DNA of 64,000 nt from contig CP108521.1 of the NCBI GenBank assembly GCA_035999765.1, positions 992,001 to 1,056,000 of the forward strand. Reading direction: 5' to 3'. The notes under the pieces were generated by a model. That model worked only from the letters and a program-made list of their open reading frames with translations. It did not search any database and was not told the origin of the DNA. The position numbers and the translations under genes were made by a program. The stretch comes from Streptomyces sp. NBC_01231 (GTDB lineage Bacteria; Actinomycetota; Actinomycetes; Streptomycetales; Streptomycetaceae). Numbering within the stretch: position 1 is the first letter of the stretch; every line of letters starts with the position of its first letter. This document shows positions 43,135-52,576 of this stretch, piece after piece.

Positions 43135-45831
43135 TCACCGGCGGCCAGGACCACGATCCGTGGCACGCCGTCGACGGACCGCCATGTAGGCGCACAGCAG
43201 GAACAGCGCCAGGAGAGAGGCGCAGCCGACGGCCGTGCCCAGCCGCAGACCGGGCGGGTGGAACGTGCAGGTGACGCTGGTCGAGGAGGCGTCGAGGGGG
43301 ACGGCGATCAGCCCGTAGTACTGCCCGGCCGGTGCGGCGGAGCCGTCGTCCGCGGCGCAGCGCCATCCGGCGATCCGGGGAGCCGCGACGAGGGCGGTGC
43401 CCGTGCTGCCGGCGGGGAGTGTGGCCCGTACCGTGCCGCCGGATACGGTCACTTCGCTGGCACCGGTGGTCTTGAGGCGTACGACGGCGGAGTGCAGCCG
43501 GGTGGCGTCCAGGCAGCCGATCGCACCGTCCGGGACGACGCTCGTCCGGTTGGGGGACAGCTCGACGCGCAGATGTCCGGAGGCCGGGGCCGTGCCGAGC
43601 CGTTGCATGGCGGCGATCTTGGTGACGGGGTCGGACCGGAAACGCCCGGTCAGGCCATCGGCAAAGTCGCCGGTGAGTCGTGCGGTGCCCGCGAAGTGCG
43701 GCGCCCAGAGGTACACCTCGCTTCCCGCCGGGCACTGGGTCGTGATCGTCGGCTTCCGTACGGCGGTCCCGGGATCGAGGGCTCCGATGCGCACGCCCGG
43801 CCGCTCGCCGTCGCTGCGGTGCGGCGGCTTCCCGGTGCTGGTCCGTACCGTGAGGCGGGGCACGGTGTAGACCCGGGTGCCCAGCAGCAGTTCCTGGTTG
43901 CGGTACGGCGACGGCCCGAAGGCAAAGACGCCCGTGCGTGCGGAGGCGGCGGACGGTCGTACCGTCACCAGGGGCGGTACGTCCCGCCGGGTCACGGTCA
44001 CCCGGCTGCCGTCCTGAGGGAACCAGTTCTGGTGCGGGTCCGGCGGGGAGTGCACCCGGGCGCCGACGGAGAAGATGACGTCCGTGACGGCGTTGTCCAG
44101 GCTCTGCAGGCTGCGGCCCCCCGAGGTCCAGCCGCCCCCGAGGGCGGTGAGGGTTCGGAAGAGCACGTCGGAGGTGTGGCTGCTGTAGTACTGGGCGCCC
44201 TGGCCGCCCACCAGCAGCGGATCGTTGCCGACGGTCTGCTCCCGGCCGGCGTCGGTACGGTAGCGGGGCCAGCCGTCGGCCTCGGCTATCGCCTGCGCCT
44301 GCTGCTGTCGCCGGTCCCCCCAGGGCGCGTAGTCGTCCATGTGCCCGAGCCGCATACGGGTGGCCACGGCGGAGGTGGCGGTGGCCTCGCCGAGTTGGGT
44401 GCCGACGAGCAGCGCCACGGCGAGTACGGCAGGCAGAGCGCGGCGCCCGTTGCCGACGGAACGTTCGCCGTCCGTGCGGCGGAGCAGGGCCAGCCCGCCC
44501 AGCGCGCCCGCCGCGGCGCCGAGCAGCACCGGCCAGGTGAAGGAACGCACCAGGTCGCTTCGGCTCGCGATGGCGGTGATGAGCGCGAACAGCGCGCCTG
44601 CCGCACACAGCGCGCGCCGGTCGGGCGGCCCGTACGAGAGTGAGTGCCAGGCCGCGATCACCAGCAGCGCGCACAGCACGAAGGTCTCGCGGTACGAACT
44701 GCCCTGCGGTGGGGTGAAGGCGTGCCAGAGCAGTTGGGTCGGGCCCCACTGCATCGAGAGCGTCATCCCGGCCACCAGCAGGGTCCATCCGGTGCGCACC
44801 CGCCTGGGAGCCGCGCGGTGGAAGGGCAGGGCGAGGGCCAGCAGCAGCGCGGTGGTCCCCACGTAGACCGCCGGCGAACTGAAGCTGTACGTGGTCGGCA
44901 GCAGGCGGGCCAGGAGGTCCTCCGTCGCCACCGGCGTGAAGTTCTTGAATCTGCCCGGCGAGGCGTGCGTGGTGCCGAAGTAGACCACCGTCACCAGCGG
45001 GGCGGCGAGACCGATGCCGAGTACGACGGTGAGGCCGGCTCGGCCCGCCGCGGCGAGTCTTCGGCGACGCGGGAGATCGGAGAGCCACAGCCGCAGAAGC
45101 AGCACGAGACCGGCCGCGAGGGTGGCCATGTACGCCGTGTAGAAATTGGCGATCCACGCGGCGGCCACGACCACCACACCGAGGATCTGACGCCGTCCGT
45201 CGAGCAGCCATTCGCCGACCAGGCACAGCAGCGGCAGGGCGATGAGCCCGTCCAGCCACATCAGGTTGTACGCGGCACTCGCCACGGTCCACCCGCACAG
45301 GGCGTAGGACGCCCCCAGCAGCCCCGCCGCCCACCAGCGGCCTGGCCGCAGGCTCAGCAGCAGCCAGGCCATGACGGCGCCGGCGGACGCGACCTTCAGC
45401 ACGGTGATCACATACACCGCGAGGTCGATCCGGTCCCGCGGAAACACCGCCACGAGCAGGGCGAACGGGCTGGTGAGATACGTCCCGAGGTCGGGAAGGA
45501 AGCTGGAGCCGTACCCGGACTGCCAGTTGAGGACGAGACCGCCGTCGGCCCTTCCGTGCAGCAGGTCCCACAGGTGCTCGTGGAACGGCACGTACTGGTT
45601 GCCCAGGTCGTTGACGCTCCGGGTGCGGGAGCCGAAGGGGTAGCTGCGGGCGATGACATCGGCAGCGCAGAAGGCGGTGACGGTGACGATCGCCGCGAGC
45701 AGCGCGGCGGCCGGCCCCGGTCCGGTCGGGCGCGGCAGGCGGACTCGGCCCGCACGGTCGCGCGCCGGGCCGGACGGCGGATCGGCCGGCCGGTCCGGCG
45801 CGGGGGCAGGAGGCAGGGTCGTCGGTTTCAC
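43135..45831 (-). CDS. YfhO-family membrane protein
   Basis: The 898-residue protein has about a dozen helices in its first 500 residues, then a large external domain of about 350 residues and a last helix near the C-terminus (GTAVGCASLLALFLLCAYMA). The N-terminal half resembles GT-C fold glycosyltransferases. The family feature NDLGNQYVPFHEHL lies in the first external loop, with acidic residues that may form the active site. YfhO proteins are linked to glycosylation of cell-wall polymers such as teichoic acids in Firmicutes; the role in Streptomyces is open. The GTG at 45831 has AGGGG upstream and removes a meaningless 39-codon extension. An inverted repeat lies 110 bases before it. Confidence 0.85.
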   Translation of the reverse strand: MKPTTLPPAPAPDRPADPPSGPARDRAGRVRLPRPTGPGPAAALLAAIVTVTAFCAADVIARSYPFGSRTRSVNDLGNQYVPFHEHLWDLLHGRADGGLVLNWQSGYGSSFLPDLGTYLTSPFALLVAVFPRDRIDLAVYVITVLKVASAGAVMAWLLLSLRPGRWWAAGLLGASYALCGWTVASAAYNLMWLDGLIALPLLCLVGEWLLDGRRQILGVVVVAAAWIANFYTAYMATLAAGLVLLLRLWLSDLPRRRRLAAAGRAGLTVVLGIGLAAPLVTVVYFGTTHASPGRFKNFTPVATEDLLARLLPTTYSFSSPAVYVGTTALLLALALPFHRAAPRRVRTGWTLLVAGMTLSMQWGPTQLLWHAFTPPQGSSYRETFVLCALLVIAAWHSLSYGPPDRRALCAAGALFALITAIASRSDLVRSFTWPVLLGAAAGALGGLALLRRTDGERSVGNGRRALPAVLAVALLVGTQLGEATATSAVATRMRLGHMDDYAPWGDRRQQQAQAIAEADGWPRYRTDAGREQTVGNDPLLVGGQGAQYYSSHTSDVLFRTLTALGGGWTSGGRSLQSLDNAVTDVIFSVGARVHSPPDPHQNWFPQDGSRVTVTRRDVPPLVTVRPSAASARTGVFAFGPSPYRNQELLLGTRVYTVPRLTVRTSTGKPPHRSDGERPGVRIGALDPGTAVRKPTITTQCPAGSEVYLWAPHFAGTARLTGDFADGLTGRFRSDPVTKIAAMQRLGTAPASGHLRVELSPNRTSVVPDGAIGCLDATRLHSAVVRLKTTGASEVTVSGGTVRATLPAGSTGTALVAAPRIAGWRCAADDGSAAPAGQYYGLIAVPLDASSTSVTCTFHPPGLRLGTAVGCASLLALFLLCAYMAVRRRRATDRGPGRR

Positions 45832-46178
45832 ACCGTGCCCCTGACCGGTCGTCGCAGGGCGTTCCGATGGGAAATTCCCGGTGGTAATGCGGCCGAATAC
45901 AGGGTCGAACCATGCATGCCTGACAGCCCCCCAGAGCATTCGGGACACACGATGTCCCGGCCGGGGATGTCACCCCCGTCTCGTCGATTCGCCGACTTAG
46001 ACGGGCCTTGTTTCCGCATGGTTGTGCGGCCCCCGGAAAAAGACCGACGCGATGTCGAATTCGTGCGCAAGGCTTTTGCATGAACTCCGTTACCGGAAAG
46101 TGAACGGTAGTCGTCCGGCGCATTGTTCGAGAATTAAGAGAGTGTGCCGATAGGAGGTGGCTGGGTGCGGGCGGCTCG
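45832..46178. other. Intergenic region upstream of the YfhO-type gene
   Basis: These 347 bases lie between the 3' end of the GH106-like gene and the YfhO-type gene, both on the minus strand. No gene is visible. The inverted repeat at 45941-45959 and AT-richer DNA around 46080-46140 probably include the YfhO promoter. No clear terminator hairpin for the GH106-like gene was found. Confidence 0.5.
45941..45959. promoter_or_regulatory. Inverted repeat upstream of the YfhO-type gene
   Basis: CGGGACA (45941-45947) and TGTCCCG (45953-45959) are perfect 7-bp arms with a 5-base spacer, 110 to 128 bases upstream of the GTG. The 19-bp size and symmetry suit a dimeric repressor or activator site. Confidence 0.5.
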
Positions 46179-49100
46179 TCAGACGTGGTCCAGTACGGCG
46201 GTGACGCGGCGCTTGAAGCGCAGGGTGACCGGGCCGAGCAGGCCGGAGGGCAGGGGCTTGTTGCGTTCGTTGGAGAGAGTGTTGGAGACGCGCACGGCGA
46301 GGCGGTTGCGTCCGGGGACGAGCAGGCCGGTGACGTCCGTGACGAACGGCGGCCACAACAGCGGGGCGAGTGCCTCGCCGTTGACGACCACGCCGGCCAC
46401 GTCCCGAACGTCTCCGAGGTCGAGCAGTACGCGCCGGCCGTCGAGGACGGCGCGGTCCACGTCGATCTCCCTGGTGTAGGTGCCGCTGCCGGAGAACAGC
46501 GGGGCGTACGCGGTCCAGCTGCCGAGCGGGCCGCTGACCGGGGTGCCCCCGTCGCGGTCCAGGGTGAGGGTCCAGTCACCGGTGACGGGGACCGGGGTGA
46601 GCGGGTCGTCGACGCGGACCGTGCCTCGGTACGTGCGCCCGGCGTCGGTGCCGGTGAGCCGGTGGGTGCCGGGAGAGCCGGTCTCGACGGTGGCGCGCAG
46701 GGTGCGGCCGTGCCGTTCGACGGAGAGGACGTCGAGCGTGGCGTCCGTCAGGTGGGGCCGGACCGACGCGCCCTGACGCACGACGACGATCCGGGTCTCG
46801 AACGGCGCGAAAGCGAGCGGTACGTGCAGTCCGCGCCTGCTCGCCCGGTGGACGGGCGCCGGTGCGGTCCTGCCGGTCGCGGGGTCCCACAGCTCGGGGG
46901 CGCCCCGGGCGGGCAGGACCGCCGTGGTCGTGACGGCGGTGGCGCTCTCGTTGTTGAACAGGAACGCGGTGTCCTTGCCCCTGGTGACCCGCAGTGCCCG
47001 GATCGTCTCCAGGGCGGGTTCAAGGACGGCCGCCGCGACCCCGGTGTCGTGGGCGGCGGCGCCCAGGGTCGTCACGTCGGCGACGCGCAGCGCCCGTCCC
47101 CGGCCGAGAGGGCGGCTGGCGGGGACGGTGTCGCCGAACAGGTCGTGCAGCTTGCGGCTCAGGGAGCGGTCGTTGCCGTCGGCGTCGTCGGCGGGCAACG
47201 GGCCCACCGCGACGACGGTCCCGCCGGCGCGGACGAACGCGTCCAGGGCGCGGACGGTCGCCGTGTCCAGGGTCGGGGTGAGAGGCAGGACGACGAGGTC
47301 GTAGCGGGCGGCTCCCACAGCGAGGCGTCCGGACCGCACCCGGGCGTGGGCCAGCAGCTCAGGGTCACCCGTCAGGGCGCCCTCGTGGAGGAGGTCGAAG
47401 TCGACCTGGGCGCGTTCCAGCGCGTAGGCGGCACCCGAGAGGGCGCCGTCGACCTCGCCCTGCCGGTCGGTACCCGTCCACTGTTCGGCGGCCCGCTGGG
47501 GCTGGAGGATCGCCGTGCGGGCGGCGGACGTGCCTCGGCCGGCCTCCATGACCCGCCCAATCCACTCGGCGAGCGGACGCATGGACCACCACCACGGCGC
47601 CCTGGGACCGAAGGGCGGCGGGAAGTAGACGACGGCCTCGTCGGTCCACAGCGCGTGCAGGACCGTCAGGTTGACCCCGCGGGCCGCCTGCGCTCCGACG
47701 GTCGCGTGCACGAAACCGGGCGTGACCTGCCAGCCCATGTTGCCGAACATCTCCATCAGGGCCCGCTCCCGGCCCATCTGGTGGGCGACCGAGACCGGGT
47801 TGCGCGGCAGCATGGTCTGCCGTCCGGCCACGTACTCGGCGGTGATGATGTCACCGCCGGGGACCTGCGCCCACTGGTGGACCTTGTGCAGGTCGCCGGT
47901 GGTGGGGATCCGCTTCGCGGGCGCCGCCTCGTCGTAGAGCGGGTTGGTGATGAGTGCCACGCCCCGCTCCTCGCACCAGCGGGCCTGCGCGCGGAAGTAC
48001 TGGGCGAAGCGGTTGGACACGGCCTGCCAGTAACGGCCGCGGACGATACGGCCGGTGCGGCCCAGGTCGTCGAAGGCGGCGGCGTAGGCCACGCCGGGCT
48101 CGACGTCCACCGCGCGCAGCGCCTTGTCGAGGGTGGGTGACCAGGGAAGCCGCTTGAAGTGGGCCTCGGCGGAGGCGAAGAACGGCTCGTCGTCCCAGAA
48201 GCCGGGGACGACGGTGCCGAAGTAGCGGCGGAAACGGCGGTGGTACTCGCCGGGGACGATGTCCAGGAACAGCCGCACGGGCTCGTCGTCGAGCAGGTCC
48301 ACGTAGCTGCGGCTGTAGCCCTGGGAGTCGTCGATCAGCGGGACGCCACCGAACAGGTCGATCTGCCAACGGCCCGCGGGGACCTGCCAGATGCCGTCCG
48401 CGGTGAGCCGCTTCGTCAGGTCGACGACGTCGGAGGCGTCCTTGGAGCCGGCCGGGCGGGCCGCGGCGGCGACCGCCCGGACGCCGAGGGACGCCCGCTC
48501 GGGGAAGTCGCCCGCGACGGCGGCGTCCTCGAACGTCGTCGAGTACAGCGTGGTGCCGTCCGCCGCCGTGACGGTGAGGCTGTCCCACAGGCCGCGCTCG
48601 TCGCCGACCGCGCGTAACCCGACGCCTCCGGACAGGTAACGGTCGTCGTCGACGGTGCCCTTGGCGCGGCCGTCGAGGGTGACCGAGAGGCTGCGGTCGC
48701 GGACGGTGACGGCGAGCGTGTGGTACTTGGTCTTGTTGAAGCCGTCCGTGCGGGTGCTGCGGAGCAGTTCGACGGGCTCGGAGCCGCGGGCCAGGCGCCG
48801 CACGGTGACGACGCCGGTCTGGTCGAAGGCGACCGCGTAGCCGTCGAGCGCGTCGGCCGAGGCGCGCACGACGAGCCCGGCGGCGGTGTGGTCCGCCTTG
48901 GCGCTCGCGGTGACGGTGAGGTCGCCCCAGTCCTCGCCGCCGCGGAGCACGGTGGCCCCGTCGAGGACCGCGGCGTCGGCGACCAGGTGTCCGCCCTCCA
49001 CGCCCACGCCGGTGCTGCGGCGCAGGTCGGCGCGGGCCGGACCGTCGATCACCGTGGTGGAGCGCCACAGGGCCTTGAGGCGGAGGTCCGGGCGGGGTTC

Positions 49101-49616
49101 GTAGGTGCGGGAGCCGACCGTGCCGCCCTTGACGATGTACTCGCCGGCCCGGCCGCTGGGGAAGTGGTCGTCGTTGAACAGCCAGACGCGCATGCCGGTG
49201 CGTTCCGCGGTCCGCAGGACGTGCTCGACGATGTCGAACCATTCCTCGGTGAAGAAGACGGGTCGCATCGCGTCGTTGTCGAAGGAGAAGAGGATGACCT
49301 CGTACATGCCCTTGTCCCGCAGGTCGGCGAGTTGCCGGTCGACGAGTTCCGGGGTGACGGGGCCGTTCCAGTACCAGTAGACGGTGGGGCGGCTGTCCTT
49401 GGGCGGGTCGGTGAAGCGCCGTGTGGTGAAGGCGGCGGGGTCGGTGTCCGGTGCGGAGTCCCGGGGCGTGGCGGATGCGGGCGGTACGGCGAGGCCCAGG
49501 CCGGGCAGGCCCACCGCCGCTGCGGTGCCGGCGCTTGCCGCGGCGACGAACCCGCGTCTGGACAGGGGGACTTGAGGGGCGGGGCCGGAGTGGGTGGGCT
49601 GGGTGGTGTCGGACAT
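46179..49616 (-). CDS. Secreted GH106-like alpha-L-rhamnosidase
   Basis: The 1145-residue protein has a Tat signal (SRRGFVAAASAGTAAAVGLPG). The start of the catalytic barrel is YWYWNGPVTPELVDRQLADL, with RVWLFNDDHFPSGRAG, as in GH106-type proteins. Residues about 225-370 form an inserted jelly-roll module of the LamG/DUF1080 kind (GLVVRASADALDGYAVAF). The barrel resumes with FFASAEAHFKRLPW, and the end is a GH2-like sugar-binding domain. It would remove rhamnose from pectic or other plant glycans outside the cell. Family assignment is fair rather than firm because the insert and divergence are large. It follows the GH127 gene by 96 bases on the same strand and is probably in the same operon. 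Confidence 0.65.
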   Translation of the reverse strand: MSDTTQPTHSGPAPQVPLSRRGFVAAASAGTAAAVGLPGLGLAVPPASATPRDSAPDTDPAAFTTRRFTDPPKDSRPTVYWYWNGPVTPELVDRQLADLRDKGMYEVILFSFDNDAMRPVFFTEEWFDIVEHVLRTAERTGMRVWLFNDDHFPSGRAGEYIVKGGTVGSRTYEPRPDLRLKALWRSTTVIDGPARADLRRSTGVGVEGGHLVADAAVLDGATVLRGGEDWGDLTVTASAKADHTAAGLVVRASADALDGYAVAFDQTGVVTVRRLARGSEPVELLRSTRTDGFNKTKYHTLAVTVRDRSLSVTLDGRAKGTVDDDRYLSGGVGLRAVGDERGLWDSLTVTAADGTTLYSTTFEDAAVAGDFPERASLGVRAVAAAARPAGSKDASDVVDLTKRLTADGIWQVPAGRWQIDLFGGVPLIDDSQGYSRSYVDLLDDEPVRLFLDIVPGEYHRRFRRYFGTVVPGFWDDEPFFASAEAHFKRLPWSPTLDKALRAVDVEPGVAYAAAFDDLGRTGRIVRGRYWQAVSNRFAQYFRAQARWCEERGVALITNPLYDEAAPAKRIPTTGDLHKVHQWAQVPGGDIITAEYVAGRQTMLPRNPVSVAHQMGRERALMEMFGNMGWQVTPGFVHATVGAQAARGVNLTVLHALWTDEAVVYFPPPFGPRAPWWWSMRPLAEWIGRVMEAGRGTSAARTAILQPQRAAEQWTGTDRQGEVDGALSGAAYALERAQVDFDLLHEGALTGDPELLAHARVRSGRLAVGAARYDLVVLPLTPTLDTATVRALDAFVRAGGTVVAVGPLPADDADGNDRSLSRKLHDLFGDTVPASRPLGRGRALRVADVTTLGAAAHDTGVAAAVLEPALETIRALRVTRGKDTAFLFNNESATAVTTTAVLPARGAPELWDPATGRTAPAPVHRASRRGLHVPLAFAPFETRIVVVRQGASVRPHLTDATLDVLSVERHGRTLRATVETGSPGTHRLTGTDAGRTYRGTVRVDDPLTPVPVTGDWTLTLDRDGGTPVSGPLGSWTAYAPLFSGSGTYTREIDVDRAVLDGRRVLLDLGDVRDVAGVVVNGEALAPLLWPPFVTDVTGLLVPGRNRLAVRVSNTLSNERNKPLPSGLLGPVTLRFKRRVTAVLDHV

Positions 49617-49712
49617 GCGTGAGCTCCTGCGCAGTACGGCGTGCGGGCGCGGCCGTGACGGGAAGGGAAGGGTGAGACGGAAAGGGGGGCGAGTGCGGGT
49701 GGGACGAAGCGC

Positions 49713-52298
49713 TCAGCCGGCGGCCAGGCGAGCCACTTCGGACGCGGGCAGGGCCCTGTTGTGCACCCGGAGGTCGCGCACGGCTCCGTGCAGGTAGGGG
49801 TGGGTGCTGTTCTGGGAGCGTCCGAGGAAGCTGCGGGTGGTCATGCCGAGCAGCAGGGGGCTCGCGACCATGGCGGGGTTGCGGCCCGTCTCGGCGCCGT
49901 CGAGGTAGAGCACGCCGGTGCCGCCGCCGAGAGTGAGGGCGACGTGTGTCCAACGGCCCACGTCCAGCGGTCCGTTCGCGTCGATGAAGTCCTCGCGTTC
50001 CATTCCCGCGATCTTCAGGGCGGCACGGGCGCGTCCCGCTCCGGTGGTGGCGGCCAGGAACAGGTAGGTGTCCTTGTGATAGCCGAAGTCGAAGACGCGT
50101 GCCGAGGCGGCGAGGGTGTCGACCCGGACCCGTACGCTGATCGTCAGCTCGTCCAGGCGGCTCAACAGACCTGCGGGCAGGGCGATATGCCCGCCGCGTC
50201 CGTCCAGTGACACGGCGGGGCCCGTGCCGTCGGACGCCCAGGCGGCGCCCGCGGCCAGGGCCGCGGTGGCGAACGTGCCGGTGGAGTCGGCGGCGGTGGT
50301 GCCGGTCCTCTCGTCCAACCGGTAGCGTGCGACGTCCCGTTCGCGGCTGCGGCGCGGAGTCACCGCCCAGTAGACGTTGTAGCGCTGGTGGTGCACCTCG
50401 TGGAAGGGGCGCAGTGCCACGGCGCGGCCGTCGGCGAGTGCGGTGAACCGCGTGGAGGTGCCGGGGACGGGCCGCAGCGAATCCGGGCGGATCGTCGGCA
50501 GCGTGGCGAGGTCGGTGTCGCCGTACTGCCCCGCCAGCACCAGGGGGCCGTATGACAGCGATGTCACCTGGGGATTGTCGGGGGCCGGGGTCCATACGGG
50601 CCTGCGTGGGAGGGTCAGTTCGACCGTGTCGCCGGTGCGCCAGGTCCGTTCGACCGTGGCGTACGTGCCGGGACGGAGCGGGGTCGTGACGGGGTGGCCG
50701 TCGACCTTCAGTACCGCGGGGCGTCCGGTGTCCGCCACCCAGGCCGGGATCCTGATCCGCAGCGCGAAGCGACCTCGGCCCGCGGTGACGGTGAGCCTCG
50801 TGTGCCCCTCCGTCGGGTACCGCGTCTGCTGGCGGACCGTCACTCCAAGCTGTGACCACCGCACTTCGGAGGGAATGAACAGGTTCACGTAGAGAGCCGG
50901 CGGGTCCGAGGCGCCGGAGCGGAAGTAGACCGAGTCGGCGAACTTGGTGTGGGTCTCCAGCCCGGTGCCGTGGTCGCAGGAGAAGTTGTCGTAGTCACCG
51001 CTGTAGCTGCCCGGGGCCGAGCCGAGACCACCCTTGGGTTCCCGCCGCGAGCCCGCCCACAGGCCGGTGTAGTAGGTGACGAAGCCATGCGCGGAGTCGG
51101 GATCCTGCTCCGCCAGCATCTGGTTGTAGAGCGTCCACTCGTAGTGGTCCATGAACTCCGCCCGGTGGGGGCGGTGCAGGAAGAGGTGGCGCCCCAGCTT
51201 CAGCATGTTGTAGCTGTTGCAGTTCTCGCAGGTGACCTCGGAGAGCCTGCCGGCGATTTCGTCGGGCGGCCCGAAGAGTTCCTGGCTGGAATTGCCGCCG
51301 ATGACGTACGAGTGGTGGCGTACGACGGTGGTCCAGAAGGCGTCCGCGATGTCCAGGTAACGCCGGTCCCCCGTCGCCTCGAAGGACGGGACCGCCCCGA
51401 CGACCTTGGCGATCTCGGTGTTGGCGTGCCGTCCGGCGAGCTCGTCGCGGCCGGCGGCGAGCGGCGCGTACAGCTCCTCGTGGTCGAAGCGGCGGGCGGT
51501 GCGCAGATGCGCCGGATCGCCCGTCGCCTGGTGGAGCCGCGTCAGTACGTCGTTCATGCCGCCGAACTCCACCCTGAGCACGCTCTGCATGCGCTCGTAC
51601 GACAAGGGCTCGGTGCGGGCATCGGCCCATGCGGCCATACCCCGCAGAACGTCCAGGGCTTCGCGGTTGCCGCTCAGCCCGTACTGGTCCAGCAGTCCGG
51701 CCATGATCTTGTGCAGCGTGTAGTACGGAGCCCAGGGCTTGCCGCCCGCCTCCAACTGGTCGAAGACCGACTCGGGGAACGCGGAGAGGTAACCGGGGGT
51801 GAAGCCGGCCGCCGGGGCGGCCCGCTGACACTCGGCGAGCGCCGAGACCAGGGCCCGGCCCTTGTCGTCGTACGCCCGGTCACCGGTGCCGGCGTGCGCC
51901 TGGGCCAGGGCGCTGAGGAGATGACCGGTGGTGTGGCCGCGTAACTGGACGTCGGGCGCCTCCCATCCGCCGCAGGGTTGCGCCGAGGACGGCAGGCCGA
52001 CGGTCAGACGGAAGGTGCGCAGGAGCCGGTCGGCGTCCACGAAGAGCAGATAGGCGCAGGTGCGGCGCATGTTGGCAAAAAAGGGACTGTCCAGGAGTCG
52101 GACCTCGGACAGGTCGAAGGGGGCCAGGGCGGGTCTGGTCCCGGGTCTGGCGGCGGCGGGGCGAGCGTCGGCGAGTGGGGTGGCGTGGGCAGCCGCGGCG
52201 GGTCCGACCCCGGTGACGGCCGCCGCGGTCGTGACGGCCGTGCCGGTGAAGAGGACCTGGCGGCGGGACGGACCGGTGGTTTCGCGGGGTGCTGGCAA
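49713..52298 (-). CDS. Secreted GH127-type beta-L-arabinofuranosidase with LamG domain
   Basis: The 861-residue protein has a Tat motif (SRRQVLF), then the DUF1680 alpha/alpha barrel with PFFANMRRTCAYLL, GWEAPDVQLRGHTTGHLLSA and the ENCNSYNMLKL segment holding a Glu and a Cys of the metal site. The later active-site cysteine segment reads DNFSCDHGTGLETH; many relatives have two adjacent cysteines here, whereas this one has Cys-Asp. The C-terminal 200 residues are a LamG module that probably binds carbohydrate. It would cleave beta-linked L-arabinofuranose from hydroxyproline-rich plant glycans. The TTG at 52298 has GGGAG 9 bases upstream; an earlier in-frame start is possible. Promoter and operator lie within 52386-52441. 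Confidence 0.82.
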   Translation of the reverse strand: MPAPRETTGPSRRQVLFTGTAVTTAAAVTGVGPAAAAHATPLADARPAAARPGTRPALAPFDLSEVRLLDSPFFANMRRTCAYLLFVDADRLLRTFRLTVGLPSSAQPCGGWEAPDVQLRGHTTGHLLSALAQAHAGTGDRAYDDKGRALVSALAECQRAAPAAGFTPGYLSAFPESVFDQLEAGGKPWAPYYTLHKIMAGLLDQYGLSGNREALDVLRGMAAWADARTEPLSYERMQSVLRVEFGGMNDVLTRLHQATGDPAHLRTARRFDHEELYAPLAAGRDELAGRHANTEIAKVVGAVPSFEATGDRRYLDIADAFWTTVVRHHSYVIGGNSSQELFGPPDEIAGRLSEVTCENCNSYNMLKLGRHLFLHRPHRAEFMDHYEWTLYNQMLAEQDPDSAHGFVTYYTGLWAGSRREPKGGLGSAPGSYSGDYDNFSCDHGTGLETHTKFADSVYFRSGASDPPALYVNLFIPSEVRWSQLGVTVRQQTRYPTEGHTRLTVTAGRGRFALRIRIPAWVADTGRPAVLKVDGHPVTTPLRPGTYATVERTWRTGDTVELTLPRRPVWTPAPDNPQVTSLSYGPLVLAGQYGDTDLATLPTIRPDSLRPVPGTSTRFTALADGRAVALRPFHEVHHQRYNVYWAVTPRRSRERDVARYRLDERTGTTAADSTGTFATAALAAGAAWASDGTGPAVSLDGRGGHIALPAGLLSRLDELTISVRVRVDTLAASARVFDFGYHKDTYLFLAATTGAGRARAALKIAGMEREDFIDANGPLDVGRWTHVALTLGGGTGVLYLDGAETGRNPAMVASPLLLGMTTRSFLGRSQNSTHPYLHGAVRDLRVHNRALPASEVARLAAG

Positions 52299-52385
52299 CG
52301 TGCCGGACTCCCTTCGGGGGCGGAGCAGCACGAAACGGCCAGCCCCACTTCGGCGCCGACGAGCGAAGAGCTGCGCCGCACGGGA

Positions 52386-52441
52386 TTGAATCGTTTTATG
52401 GTGCAGCCGCAGACGTTAAGCTCGGCCATGACAGGCGTCAA
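52386..52441 (-). promoter_or_regulatory. GH127 operon promoter with LacI-type operator
   Basis: On the minus strand, -35 TTGACG (52436-52441) and -10 TAACGT (52413-52418) are separated by 17 bp. A LacI-like site TGAATCGTTTTA (52387-52398 on the plus strand) lies about 8-20 bases after the expected transcription start. It matches 10 of 12 bases of the perfect site in front of the GH78 gene. Confidence 0.7.
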
Positions 52442-52503
52442 GGCTTTTCACATGGCTTGATCGAAGCACTTGGGGGACCCGCCAAGAAAGTCCTGCACGC
52501 TCA

Positions 52504-52554
52504 TTGACCCTCATCCCGCGCGCCTCTACGTTTCACCGCCATGAATCGATTCAT
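52504..52554 (+). promoter_or_regulatory. GH78 promoter with perfect LacI-type operator
   Basis: -35 TTGACC (52504-52509) and -10 TACGTT (52527-52532) are 17 bp apart. The 14-bp palindrome ATGAATCGATTCAT (52541-52554) begins about two bases after the expected transcription start. The central CG and 5'-TGAA arms are typical of LacI-family operators. Confidence 0.78.
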
Positions 52555-52576
52555 CATTTCTGTGTGAGGGGTCGTA

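Noticed and set aside
42104..46579. A 1491-codon open frame on the minus strand
   Set aside because: It overlaps the beta-lactamase and YfhO-type genes in another frame, is Arg/Pro/Gly-rich without domains, and arises from the high GC content.
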